A stretch of 64,000 bases of DNA from Amycolatopsis methanolica 239 (GTDB lineage: Bacteria > Actinomycetota > Actinomycetes > Mycobacteriales > Pseudonocardiaceae). The translations under genes were made by a program, and so were the position numbers. The notes beneath the pieces are model-generated. The model was not told the DNA's origin, ran no database searches, and saw only the letters and a program-made list of their open reading frames with translations. The stretch is taken from NCBI RefSeq assembly GCF_000739085.1, contig NZ_CP009110.1, positions 4,154,001 to 4,218,000 on the forward strand, given 5' to 3'. Numbering within the stretch: the stretch's first letter is position 1; each line of letters opens with the position of its first letter. Shown one piece after another: positions 1-7,745 of the stretch.

Positions 1-735
1 CACATCGCCCGCTTCGCCATCCTGGTCACCCGAACGAATCCGGACGTGCCCAAGCACCAGGGCATGACGTACTTCATCTGCGACATGACCGATCCCGGTG
101 TCGAGGTGCGGCCGCTGCGGCAGCTCACCGGTGAGGCCGAATTCAACGAGGTGTTCCTGTCCGGGGTGCGGATCCCGGACGCGAACCGGCTCGGCGCGGT
201 CGGCGAGGGCTGGAAGGTCGCGCAGACGACGCTGATGAACGAGCGCGTGGCGATCGGTGGCAACGCGATCCCGCGCGAGGGCGGCCTGATCGGGATGGTG
301 TCGCAGACCTGGCGGGACCGTCCGGAGCTGCGGACGCCGGAGCTGCACGACCGGTTGCTGAAGCTGTGGGTGCAGGCCGAGGCGGCGCGGCTGGCCGGCA
401 CGCGGTTGCGCCAGCAGCTGGCCGTGGGCGCGCCGGGGCCGGAGGGCTCGGCGATGAAGCTGGCGTTCGCGAACCTGCAGCAGGCGCTGACCGGGCTGGA
501 GATCGAACTGTCCGGTGAGGACGGTCTGCGCTACGACGACTGGACGTTGCGCAGGCCGGAGAAGGTCGACATGCTCGGCCGCGGGCCCGGGTACCGCTAC
601 CTGCGGGCGAAGGGGAACTCGATCGAGGGCGGCACCTCCGAGGTGCTGCGCAACATCATCTCCGAACGCGTCCTCGGGCTGCCGTCCGAGCCGCGAGTGG
701 ACAAGGACGTCGCGTGGAAGGACCTGCCGCGGTGA
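1..735 (+). CDS. acyl-CoA dehydrogenase, C-terminal part (5' end outside window)
   Basis: This is the C-terminal 244 residues of an FAD-dependent acyl-CoA dehydrogenase, which introduces the alpha-beta double bond in acyl-CoA oxidation. The reading frame is open from the first base of the window, so the true start lies upstream and internal GTG codons should not be taken as the start. The closing IEGGTSEVLRNIISERVLGLP-type segment is characteristic of the family's C-terminal helix bundle. Its TGA overlaps the GTG of the next dehydrogenase by 4 bp, so the two are translationally coupled and may form a heteromeric enzyme, as is common for actinobacterial FadE pairs (inference). Confidence 0.93.
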   Translation, partial: HIARFAILVTRTNPDVPKHQGMTYFICDMTDPGVEVRPLRQLTGEAEFNEVFLSGVRIPDANRLGAVGEGWKVAQTTLMNERVAIGGNAIPREGGLIGMVSQTWRDRPELRTPELHDRLLKLWVQAEAARLAGTRLRQQLAVGAPGPEGSAMKLAFANLQQALTGLEIELSGEDGLRYDDWTLRRPEKVDMLGRGPGYRYLRAKGNSIEGGTSEVLRNIISERVLGLPSEPRVDKDVAWKDLPR

Positions 736-1832
736 GCGATCTGCTGTACTCCGAGGTCGAGGAGGACCTCCGGGCGAGTGTCCGTGACCTGCTGACCGAC
801 CGGGCCGGGTTCACGTCCGTGCTGGCGCGCACCGAAAGCGCCGAACCGTACGACCTGAAGCTGTGGCGCACGCTGGCCGCGGACCTCGGGCTGGCCGGGC
901 TGGCGGTGCCGGAGGAGATGGGCGGGCAGGGCGCGTCGTACCGCGAGGTGGCGGTCGTGCTGGAGGAGCTCGGGCGGTCGGTGGCGCCGGTACCGTTCCT
1001 GGGCAGCGCGGTGCTGGCGACGGCGGCGCTGCTGGCGGCCGGTGACACCGAGCTGTTGCCGCGGCTGGCGGGCGGTGAGCTGATCGGGGCGCTGGCGGTG
1101 CCGCTGACGACCGCGCCGGACGCGGGTTTCCCGGATGGCGTGTCGGCCAACACCGAAGGCGCGCTGAGCGGTTCGGTGCGGACGGTGGCGGACGCGTCGG
1201 TGGCGGACGTGCTGATCGTGCCCGCGGTGGGCCCGGACGGCCCGGGGCTGTACGCGGTGGAAAAGGCCGGCGCGACGGTCACCGAAGTGGTGTCGCTGGA
1301 TTTGACGCGCCGGCTGGCGGACGTGTCGTTCGACAACGCGTCGTCGCGGTTGCTGACGGGTCCTTCGGGCGCGGAGCCGGCGCTGCGGCAGGCGTTGCTG
1401 GTGGGCGCCGGGTTGCTGGCGTCGGAGCAGGTCGGGGTCGCGCAGTGGTGTCTCGATGAGACGGTCGCGTACCTGAAGCAGCGCTACCAGTTCGGGCGGC
1501 CGGTGGGTTCGTTCCAGGCACTGAAGCACCGCTTGGCGGACCTGTACCTGGAAATCGTGTCGGCCCGCGCGACGGCGCGCTATGCGGCGGACACGCTGGC
1601 TACGGGTGATTCCGATGTGCCGGTCGCGGTGGCGGTGGCGCAGTCGACGTGCTCGGCGGTCGCGCTGCACACCGCCGAGGAGTCGGTGCAGCTGCACGGT
1701 GGCATCGGGATGACCTGGGAGCACCCGGCGCACCTGTACCTCAAGCGCGCCAAGAGCAGCGAGCTGGCGCTCGGCACGCCGGGGCGGCACCGTGCTGCGT
1801 TGGCGGGGTTGGTGAATCTGCCGCCCGCGTGA
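732..1832 (+). CDS. acyl-CoA dehydrogenase family protein
   Basis: A 366-residue acyl-CoA dehydrogenase with all three family domains: an N-terminal helical domain with the AVPEEMGGQG loop, a central beta domain, and a C-terminal domain with QFGRPVGSFQALKH and QLHGGIGMTWEHPAHLY. The start is the GTG at 732, which overlaps the preceding stop (GTGA). A longer in-frame extension to 714 would overlap the upstream gene more and has no support. Together with gene 1 it looks like a two-subunit dehydrogenase acting on an acyl-CoA or sterol side-chain CoA ester; the substrate cannot be read from the sequence. Confidence 0.93.
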   Translation: MSDLLYSEVEEDLRASVRDLLTDRAGFTSVLARTESAEPYDLKLWRTLAADLGLAGLAVPEEMGGQGASYREVAVVLEELGRSVAPVPFLGSAVLATAALLAAGDTELLPRLAGGELIGALAVPLTTAPDAGFPDGVSANTEGALSGSVRTVADASVADVLIVPAVGPDGPGLYAVEKAGATVTEVVSLDLTRRLADVSFDNASSRLLTGPSGAEPALRQALLVGAGLLASEQVGVAQWCLDETVAYLKQRYQFGRPVGSFQALKHRLADLYLEIVSARATARYAADTLATGDSDVPVAVAVAQSTCSAVALHTAEESVQLHGGIGMTWEHPAHLYLKRAKSSELALGTPGRHRAALAGLVNLPPA

Positions 1833-1852
1833 GTTGCGGGGTTTGCTGCGGG

Positions 1853-1887
1853 GAGGCCGGCGCCTTGGTGCGCCGGCCTCTCTTCTT
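1853..1887. terminator. intrinsic terminator between convergent genes
   Basis: Perfect 11-bp arms (1853-1863 and 1870-1880, GAGGCCGGCGC / GCGCCGGCCTC) enclose a 6-nt loop and are followed by the T-rich tail TCTTCTT on the plus strand. It lies 20 bp past the dehydrogenase stop and 30 bp before the end of the convergent TetR gene, so it can end both transcripts. Confidence 0.75.
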
Positions 1888-1910
1888 GCCCGAAGCCGGG
1901 CGTGGCAAGG

Positions 1911-2486
1911 TCAAGGCCGCAGGGAATCGACCAGCAGATCGGCGTAGTGCGTGCCGACCTCCTGCGCGCTCAGCCGCCCGTCGCTGCGGTACCAGACCGC
2001 CAGGTGGTGCACCGAGCCGAAGAAGAAGTCCACCACGATGTCCGCCGGTTTGTCCGTCCGGAACACGCCGTCGCGCTGGCCCTCTTCGATCAGCGAACGG
2101 AACAGCACGTGGTAGCGCCGCCGGTCGGCGCGCACCGCTTTGCGCTTCGACGGGCTGAGCTGGTGCATGGACTGGAAAAAGATCGTCGTGTCGTCGAGGT
2201 TGTCGATGCTGCTCACGACCACATCCGAAGCAGCCGCGTGCAGGCGCGCGCTCACCGGCTCGCCGCTGGCCACGACCTTCTCCAGCTGCTCGGTCTGCAG
2301 CCGCAGGACGCGGCCGTAGATCTCGTGTAGCAGGTCGTCCTTCGAGCCGAAGTAGTGGTACATCGCGCCCTTGGTGACGCCGGCCGCGGCGACGATCTCC
2401 TGCACGGAGGTGCGGTCGAACCCCCGCTCGGCGAACAACCGGGTCGCCGCCGAGAGCAGCCTCGCCGGCACCGGCTCCTCGCTCAT
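1911..2486 (-). CDS. TetR/AcrR family transcriptional regulator
   Basis: A 191-residue TetR regulator. The N-terminal DNA-binding domain is clear: LLSAATRLFAERGFDRTSVQEI, then the recognition-helix region AAGVTKGAMYHYFGSKDDLL. The C-terminal part is a helical ligand-binding domain with a KRKAVRADRRRYHVLFRSLI segment, as in many fatty-acyl-CoA-responsive TetR proteins. ATG at 2486 was chosen because the HTH begins within about ten residues, as is usual. It lies downstream of the two SDR genes but is separated from them by a strong hairpin, so it probably has its own promoter. The target is unknown; the convergent dehydrogenase pair is a candidate. Confidence 0.92.
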   Translation of the reverse strand: MSEEPVPARLLSAATRLFAERGFDRTSVQEIVAAAGVTKGAMYHYFGSKDDLLHEIYGRVLRLQTEQLEKVVASGEPVSARLHAAASDVVVSSIDNLDDTTIFFQSMHQLSPSKRKAVRADRRRYHVLFRSLIEEGQRDGVFRTDKPADIVVDFFFGSVHHLAVWYRSDGRLSAQEVGTHYADLLVDSLRP

Positions 2487-2521
2487 CCGCACGTCCTTCC
2501 TCGACCGGCACAGCATATCCG

Positions 2522-2559
2522 CGGCTCCGGTCGCACATGCCAAAGTGCGACCGGAGCCG
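2522..2559. terminator. perfect hairpin terminator after SDR operon
   Basis: Perfect 15-bp arms (2522-2536 and 2545-2559, CGGCTCCGGTCGCAC / GTGCGACCGGAGCCG) with an 8-nt loop sit 5 bp past the downstream SDR stop. There is no U tract, as is usual for GC-rich actinobacterial hairpin terminators. It separates the SDR pair from the TetR gene. Confidence 0.65.
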
Positions 2560-2563
2560 ACCG

Positions 2564-3349
2564 TCACTCGCCCAGCGCGGACTCCACCTTGCGCTGCAGC
2601 TTGTTCATCCCGCCCAGCCACCGGTCCGTCTGTGTCGCGCGGGTGGCGTAGTACTCGGCGACCTCGGGGTGCGGCAGGATCAGGAACCGGTCGTCCGCGA
2701 AGGCCTCCATCACCGTGTCGGCCACCTGGTCCGGCTCGATCGCCGAGGCACCCATGATCAGCTGCCCGCCGACGCCCGTCGCGGCCAGCATGTTCGTCCG
2801 CACCCCCTGCGGGCAGATCGCCTGGACCGTGACGCCCTGGTGCCGGTACGTCGCCGACAACCACTCGGCGAACGCCAGCGCGCCGTGCTTGGTGACCGAG
2901 TACGGCGCGGACCCCAGGCTGGTCAGCAGCCCGGCCGCGGACACCGTCGCGAGGAACCGGCCCCGCCCGCGCTCCAGCCACCCGGGCAACAACAGGTGAG
3001 CCGCCCGCACGTGGGCCATCACGTTGACGTCCCACGCCCGCGCCCACACCTCCTCGGGCACCTCCGGCCCGCCGTGCGGGGCGATCCCGGCGTTGGCGCA
3101 GAACAGGTCGATCGCGCCCAGCTCCGCCGACGCCCGCTGGATCAGCGCCGCCACCCCGTCGACCCCGGCCGCGTCGCCGGCGACCGCGACCCCGCCGACC
3201 TCCGCGGCCACCGCCTCGGCGGCCGGGCCGTCCAGGTCGGCCACCACGATCCGCGCGCCCGCCGCGGCGAACCGGCGCGCCAGCGCCGCCCCGATCCCGC
3301 CGCCACCGCCGGTGATGACGACCCCGGCGCCGTCCAGTTCGAAGCTCAC
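2564..3349 (-). CDS. SDR family oxidoreductase
   Basis: A 261-residue short-chain dehydrogenase/reductase. The Rossmann motif is TGGGGGIG near residue 13, followed by an acidic VVADLDGP at the end of beta-2 (NAD-preferring type), CANAG, and the catalytic YSVTK with the preceding Ser in TVSAAG. The GTG start at 3349 overlaps the upstream SDR stop (GTGA). The C-terminal extension ending in MNKLQRK is typical of SDRs clustered with acyl-CoA or steroid genes. It probably oxidises or reduces a hydroxyl/keto group on a lipid-like substrate; the substrate is not determinable. Confidence 0.9.
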   Translation of the reverse strand: MSFELDGAGVVITGGGGGIGAALARRFAAAGARIVVADLDGPAAEAVAAEVGGVAVAGDAAGVDGVAALIQRASAELGAIDLFCANAGIAPHGGPEVPEEVWARAWDVNVMAHVRAAHLLLPGWLERGRGRFLATVSAAGLLTSLGSAPYSVTKHGALAFAEWLSATYRHQGVTVQAICPQGVRTNMLAATGVGGQLIMGASAIEPDQVADTVMEAFADDRFLILPHPEVAEYYATRATQTDRWLGGMNKLQRKVESALGE

Positions 3350-4101
3350 AGCCCGCCTCCCAGGGTCACGCCGCCGTCGAGGACCACGGTCTGCCCGGTG
3401 AGCCACCCGGCCTCGTCGGACAGCAGGAACGCCACCGCGCCCGCGATGTCCTCCGGCACACCGAGCCGCTTCATCGGGTACGCCGCGGACACCTCCTCCT
3501 CGCGGCCTTCGTACAGCGCGGTGGCGAACTTCGTCTTCACCACGGCCGGGGCGACCGCGTTGACCCGGATCTTCGGCCCCAGCTCGACCGCCAGCTCCTG
3601 GGTCAGCCGGATTACGGCCGCCTTGCTCACGCCGTACATGCCGATCCCCGGCGAGGCACGCAGCCCGGCGATGGAGGCGACGTTGACGACCGAGCCGCCG
3701 TGCTCGCCCATCCACGCGTCGCGCGCGTGGCGCATCCAGGCCAGCGGCGCGAGCACGTTGACGGCGAGGATCTTCGCGGCGGCCGCGGGGTCGATGTCCA
3801 GCACCGGGCCGTAGACCGGGTTGATTCCGGTGTTGTTGACCAGCATGTCCAGCCGCCCGAAGGTCTCGACCGTCTTCGCGACCGCCTCCTCCTGGTGCGC
3901 CGCGTCGTCGGCCTTGCCGGGCACCGCGATCGCCACGCCCGGCCCGCCCAGCTCGTTCACCGCGTCGGCGAGCGGCTCGGGCTTGCGGGCGGTGATGCAC
4001 ACCCGCGCGCCGCGCTGCACCAGCTCGCGGGCGATGCCGAGGCCGATGCCCCGGCTCGCCCCGGTGACGATCGCGACGCGGTCCTTGAACGAGTTCACCA
4101 T
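3346..4101 (-). CDS. SDR family oxidoreductase (FabG-like 3-oxoacyl reductase type)
   Basis: A 251-residue classical SDR. It has TGASRGIGLGIA (cofactor-binding glycines), NNTG near residue 90, the catalytic Ser in NVASIAG and YGVSKAA carrying the Tyr/Lys pair. The C-terminal FLLSDEAGWLTGQTVVLDGG motif is typical of FabG-like enzymes. It is first in a two-gene operon read away from the divergent TetR gene at 4212. The intergenic region contains a palindrome, so it is the best candidate target of that regulator. Confidence 0.92.
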   Translation of the reverse strand: MVNSFKDRVAIVTGASRGIGLGIARELVQRGARVCITARKPEPLADAVNELGGPGVAIAVPGKADDAAHQEEAVAKTVETFGRLDMLVNNTGINPVYGPVLDIDPAAAAKILAVNVLAPLAWMRHARDAWMGEHGGSVVNVASIAGLRASPGIGMYGVSKAAVIRLTQELAVELGPKIRVNAVAPAVVKTKFATALYEGREEEVSAAYPMKRLGVPEDIAGAVAFLLSDEAGWLTGQTVVLDGGVTLGGGL

Positions 4102-4129
4102 CGGGCTCCTGTCTCCTGTCCACCTTGAC

Positions 4130-4143
4130 TAAGCGCTCGCTTA
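4130..4143. promoter_or_regulatory. candidate TetR operator in divergent SDR/TetR promoter
   Basis: TAAGCG-CT-CGCTTA is a palindrome with 6-bp arms and a 2-nt centre, midway between the divergent starts at 4101 and 4212. Variants preceded by the same AC dinucleotide occur at 4862 and 23981. Its position fits autoregulation by the adjacent TetR protein; binding is inferred. Confidence 0.6.
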
Positions 4144-4211
4144 CAATGGGAACGGCCGGACCGCCGTGTCAAGTCTCCCGCCAGGCGGTTCCTTACTGGG
4201 AGGATTCCGCC

Positions 4212-4823
4212 ATGACGATCTCGCTGTCCGCCGAACTCTGGCCGGAAGTGCAGCCGGACGCGGCACGGCGGCTGATGCTGGCCGGTGTCGAGTCCTTCGC
4301 CCGCCGCGGCTACCACGCGACCACGACACGAGACATCGCGAGCGCGGCAGGCATGAGCCCGGCGGCGCTGTACGTGCACTTCCCGTCGAAGGCCGCGCTG
4401 CTGTTCGCGATCAGCAAGAGCGGGCACCAGCAGACGCTCGACCTGGTCGAGGACGTCGCCAAGCGCGCCGACGAGCCGAGGGAGCGGATGCGCCGCATCG
4501 TCGCCGACTTCGTGGCCTGGCACGCGCGGCGGCACACCGTGGCACGCGTCGTGCAGTACGAGCTGCAGGCGCTGCCCGAGCAGGAGTACCAGGTGGTGGC
4601 CGACCTGCGGCGCCGCATCGAGCACCTCGTGCGCGGCGTGATCGAGGACGGCGTCGCGCAGGGGCAGTTCGTGGTCGCCGACGTCAAGACCGCCGCGCGA
4701 GCGGTCCTGTCGCTCGGCGTCGACGTGGCGCGCTGGTACAGCGAGCGCACCGGGAAGACGCCCAAGGCGCTCGGCCGCGAGTACGCGGACCTCACCCTGC
4801 GCATGCTCGGCGCGCAACCCTGA
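4212..4823 (+). CDS. TetR/AcrR family transcriptional regulator
   Basis: A 203-residue TetR regulator with the N-terminal HTH: LMLAGVESFARRGYHATTTRDI, then AAGMSPAALYVHFPSKAALL. The C-terminal region is a helical ligand-binding domain with FVAWHARRHTVARVVQYEL, a pattern common in actinobacterial regulators of lipid-oxidation genes. ATG 4212 is preceded by GGGAGGA at about 4198-4204; longer in-frame ORFs lack a ribosome-binding site. It is divergent from the SDR pair and upstream of the epoxide hydrolase; both control regions, and that of a distant P450, carry the same operator-like motif, so it may control all three. Confidence 0.92.
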   Translation: MTISLSAELWPEVQPDAARRLMLAGVESFARRGYHATTTRDIASAAGMSPAALYVHFPSKAALLFAISKSGHQQTLDLVEDVAKRADEPRERMRRIVADFVAWHARRHTVARVVQYELQALPEQEYQVVADLRRRIEHLVRGVIEDGVAQGQFVVADVKTAARAVLSLGVDVARWYSERTGKTPKALGREYADLTLRMLGAQP

Positions 4824-4861
4824 CAGCGACGGTGCCACGACGGCCACCGTACCCCACATAC

Positions 4862-4875
4862 TAAGCGGTCGGTAA
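4862..4875. promoter_or_regulatory. candidate TetR operator upstream of epoxide hydrolase
   Basis: TAAGCG-GT-CGGTAA, preceded by AC, lies about 100 bp before the epoxide hydrolase start. It matches the site at 4130 at 11 of 14 positions, including the outer TAAGCG half. It probably binds the same TetR protein (inference). Confidence 0.5.
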
Positions 4876-4974
4876 CGTCGGCGCAGCGCACCTCCTCCCG
4901 GGTGGCCTCCGCGACCACAGCACTTGCCGGCCGCGAGCCTGACGGTGGGCGCGCTTCCTCGCTACCGTCACGGC

Positions 4975-6084
4975 ATGAGCGAAATCCGCCCGTTCCACCT
5001 CGACGTCCCGCAGTCCCAGCTCGACGACCTGCACGCGCGCATCGACCTGACCCGCTGGCCCGACGAGCTGCCGGGCGTGGGCTGGAGCTACGGCATCCCG
5101 CTCGGCTACGTCCAGGAACTGACCCGGTACTGGCGCACGAGCTACGACTGGCGCGCGCACGAGAAGCTGCTCAACGAGCTGGGCCAGTTCACCACGGAGA
5201 TCGACGGCCAGCGCATCTACTTCCTGCACGTCCGCGCGGCCGACGACGACGCGCTGCCGCTGATCCTCACGCACGGCTGGCCCGGCTCGGTCGTGGAGTT
5301 CCTGCCGGTGCTCGAGGCGCTGTCGGCGCGGCACCACCTGGTCATCCCGGCCATCCCCGGCTACGGCTTCTCCGGCCCGACCACCGACACCGGCTGGGAC
5401 GTGCCGCGCATCGCCCGCGCGTTCGCCGAGCTGATGCGCCGCCTCGGCTACGACCGCTACGGCGCGCAGGGCGGCGACTGGGGCTCGGTGATCTCGCGTC
5501 AGCTGGGGGTCGACGACGCCGCCCACGTCGCCGGGGTGCACGTCAACATGCTCGGCACCGCCCCCTCCGGCAACCCCGCCGAGCTGGACGAGCTGTCGCT
5601 GGCCGACAAGGAGCGGCTGGGACGGCGCGAGCGCTATCAGCGCGAGCTGTCCGGCTACATGAAACTCCAGTCGACGCGCCCGCAGACCCTGGCCTACGCG
5701 CTGCACGACTCCCCCGTCGGCCAGCTCGCCTGGATCGTCGAGCGGTTCCAGGAGTGGACCGATTCGAACGGCACCCCGGAGGACGCCGTCGACCGGGACC
5801 TGATGCTGACCAACGTGATGATCTACTGGCTGACCGGAACGGCCGGGTCGTCGGCGCGGCTGTACCGCGAGTCGGCCCGCAGCTGGGGCAGGCAACCCGG
5901 GCTCGACGTGCCGATGGGCGTCGCGGTGTTCCCGCACGACATCGTGCTTCCCGTACGCCGCCTCGCCGAGCGCGACAACAACATCGTGCGCTGGACGGAG
6001 TTCGACCGGGGCGGGCACTTCGCGGCGATGGAGGAACCCGACCTCTTCGCCGAAGACGTCCTGGCGTTCTTCGCTTCACTCTAG
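4975..6084 (+). CDS. epoxide hydrolase, EHN-type alpha/beta hydrolase
   Basis: A 369-residue epoxide hydrolase. It opens epoxides to vicinal diols through an Asp-ester intermediate. The N-terminal EHN domain (FHLDVPQSQLDDLHARIDLTRWPDE) is followed by an alpha/beta hydrolase fold: HGWPGS at residues 100-105 forms the oxyanion loop, the nucleophile is Asp168 in GGDWGS, and the C-terminal RGGHFAAMEEP carries the general-base His. ATG 4975 was chosen because homology begins there; the 17 codons upstream are not family-like. The adjacent SDRs, and a P450 that may share an operator, suggest an oxidation route through epoxide and diol intermediates. Confidence 0.92.
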   Translation: MSEIRPFHLDVPQSQLDDLHARIDLTRWPDELPGVGWSYGIPLGYVQELTRYWRTSYDWRAHEKLLNELGQFTTEIDGQRIYFLHVRAADDDALPLILTHGWPGSVVEFLPVLEALSARHHLVIPAIPGYGFSGPTTDTGWDVPRIARAFAELMRRLGYDRYGAQGGDWGSVISRQLGVDDAAHVAGVHVNMLGTAPSGNPAELDELSLADKERLGRRERYQRELSGYMKLQSTRPQTLAYALHDSPVGQLAWIVERFQEWTDSNGTPEDAVDRDLMLTNVMIYWLTGTAGSSARLYRESARSWGRQPGLDVPMGVAVFPHDIVLPVRRLAERDNNIVRWTEFDRGGHFAAMEEPDLFAEDVLAFFASL

Positions 6085-6093
6085 AGTGAGCGC

Positions 6094-6552
6094 ATGCTGA
6101 AACCCGATCCCGGCCGGCTGCTCGCCGTCGCCCGCGAAGAGGCTCTGCTCGGCAAGTCCGAGGGTGGGGTGCCGATCGGCGCGGCGTTGTTCACTGTGGA
6201 CGGTGAGCTGCTCGGCCGGGGCCACAACCGGCGGGTCCAGGACGACGACCCGTCGATGCACGCCGAAACCGCGGCCTTCCGCAACGCGGGCAGGCGCCCG
6301 CACTACCGCGACACGGTGATGGTGACCACCCTCTCCCCCTGCTGGTATTGCAGCGGCCTGGTGCGGCAGTTCAGCATCTCTCACGTGGTGATCGGCGAGG
6401 CCCGCACCTTCTCCGGTGGCCACGACTGGCTGGCCGGGCTGGGTGTCGGCATCACGATCCTCGACGACCCCGCGTGCGTCACGCTGATGACGGAGTTCAT
6501 CGAAGAGCGCCCGGATCTGTGGTTCGAGGACATTGGGGTCGAAACTTCCTGA
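6094..6552 (+). CDS. cytosine deaminase-like nucleoside deaminase family protein
   Basis: A 152-residue zinc-dependent deaminase of the CDA superfamily. The zinc site is complete: His56 and catalytic Glu58 in HAET, Cys83 and Cys86 in SPCWYC. The overall length and the C-terminal FIEERPDLWFEDIG resemble the yeast-type (FCY1-like) cytosine deaminase rather than bacterial CodA. It starts 10 bp after the epoxide hydrolase stop and is followed 10 bp later by a 2-oxoglutarate oxygenase and then an NCS1 permease. That neighbourhood suggests uptake and modification of a nucleobase or related amino-heterocycle; cytosine is the likely but unproven substrate. Confidence 0.85.
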   Translation: MLKPDPGRLLAVAREEALLGKSEGGVPIGAALFTVDGELLGRGHNRRVQDDDPSMHAETAAFRNAGRRPHYRDTVMVTTLSPCWYCSGLVRQFSISHVVIGEARTFSGGHDWLAGLGVGITILDDPACVTLMTEFIEERPDLWFEDIGVETS

Positions 6553-6561
6553 GGAGCTGCC

Positions 6562-7510
6562 ATGTCACCGTCCGTTCCGCTGATCGATCTGACGTCCTGG
6601 TTCGACGGGACCGGCCGCGAACGGGTGGCCGACGAGGTGGACCGCGCGCTGCGGGAGTCCGGCTTCCTGCTGATCACCGGGCACGGTGTGCCGGACGAGG
6701 TGCGCGCGCGGGCGCGGGAGTTCTTCGCGCTGCCCGCCGAGGTGAAGCGGCGGTACGCGGTGACGGTCGGCGGGCACGGCTGGCTGCCGCCGGGGGGTGG
6801 AGGCCAACGGGTACGCCGAGGGCGCCGAAACCCCGCCGGACCTCAAGGAGTCCTACTCGGCAGGCGCGGACGCCGCGGTCGGCGTGCCGGAGGTCGACGA
6901 GTTCTGGTTCCAGCCCAACGTGTGGCCGTCGGAGGTCCCGGAGTTCGCGGCCGCGTCACGCGCGTATATGACGCGGATGCGGGAGCTGTCGGACGAGCTG
7001 CTGACGGTGTTCGCGGCCGCGCTCGGCCTGGCGCCGGACCACTTCACCCGGCACACCGGGCACCCGACCTACACGTTCAACATCAACTGGTACCCGGCGC
7101 TGAACCGGGTCGGCGCGCCGGAGCCGGGGCAGTTCCGGATCGGGCCGCACACCGACTTCGGCACGGTGACGGTGCTGGACCGGCAGGCCCGGGTCGGCGG
7201 GCTGCAGGTCCGCACCAGTGACGGCGAGTGGGTGGACGCGCCGTTCGACCCGGCGGCGTTCACGGTGAACATCGGGGGCCTGATGGCCCGCTGGACGGGC
7301 GACCGGTGGCGCTCGACGCGGCACCGGGTGCTGCCGCCGTCGGCGGACGCGCCGGACGAGGACCTGGTGTCGCTCATCTTCTTCTACGAGACCGACCACG
7401 ACGCGCGGATCGCCTCGCTCGCGCCGCCGCTGGGCCGCACGGCGTACCCGGAGGTCGTGGCGTCGGAGTACCTGCCCGGCAAGCTCGACGCGATCACCGT
7501 GGCCCCCTGA
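6562..7510 (+). pseudogene. 2-oxoglutarate/Fe(II) oxygenase (isopenicillin N synthase-like), frameshifted
   Basis: Two reading frames together encode one ~315-residue 2OG-Fe(II) oxygenase. The N-terminal DIOX_N part (VPLIDLTSWF, SGFLLITGHGVP) runs from 6562, and the catalytic part runs to 7510 in another frame with the iron ligands HTDFG and STRHRVLPP. The break is a run of six G at 6792-6797. With five G the frame reads straight through (WLPPGVEANGY), so one inserted base explains it. It may be a sequencing error, a recent mutation or phase-variable slippage. The gene has its own RBS and follows the deaminase by 10 bp. The substrate is unknown; the nucleobase context is suggestive only. Confidence 0.8.
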
Positions 7511-7516
7511 CCCGAG

Positions 7517-7543
7517 CCCCCTGACCCCGGCGGGGCCAGGGGG
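7517..7543. terminator. terminator-like hairpin between oxygenase and Cys-rich peptide gene
   Basis: CCCCCTGACCCC at 7517-7528 pairs with GGGGCCAGGGGG at 7532-7543 with one mismatch and a 3-nt loop. It lies 7 bp after the oxygenase stop and 14 bp from the end of the convergent peptide gene, so it can serve both. Confidence 0.5.
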
Positions 7544-7556
7544 GGGCGCCACGACG

Positions 7557-7625
7557 TCAGTTGCGGCCGTACTCCCCGCCGCAGTCACAGCAGTTGCCGC
7601 AGTTGCAGTTGCCCGGCTTCTCCAT
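7557..7625 (-). CDS. 22-residue Cys-rich peptide
   Basis: A very short ORF starts at ATG 7625, with AAGGGA about 8 nt upstream as a plausible ribosome-binding site, and ends in TGA. Five of its 22 residues are Cys, packed as C-x-C-x2-CC-x-C, with Asn, Gly, Asp and Glu in between. There are no hydrophobic stretches. Spacing and composition suggest a soft-metal-binding, metallothionein-like peptide, but it matches no family I can name. It is divergent from the NCS1 permease (121 bp between starts) and convergent with the oxygenase across a hairpin. Existence as a gene rests on the RBS, the composition and the flanking hairpin. Confidence 0.5.
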   Translation of the reverse strand: MEKPGNCNCGNCCDCGGEYGRN

Positions 7626-7745
7626 GGTGGTGTCCCTTCCGGTCGGAGGTGGTTCGCCGTCCTGGTCGCCGGGCGGTCCGGGATAGTTCCGCCGTTCACC
7701 CGATGGTGCAACACGGACGCAACATCGACTGCCTACGGTGCTGCC

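Noticed and set aside
4125-4147. TTGACT...TACAAT as a sigma-70 promoter around the TetR operator
   Set aside because: The spacer is only 11 bp, too short for -35/-10 recognition; TACAAT alone may still be a -10 element.
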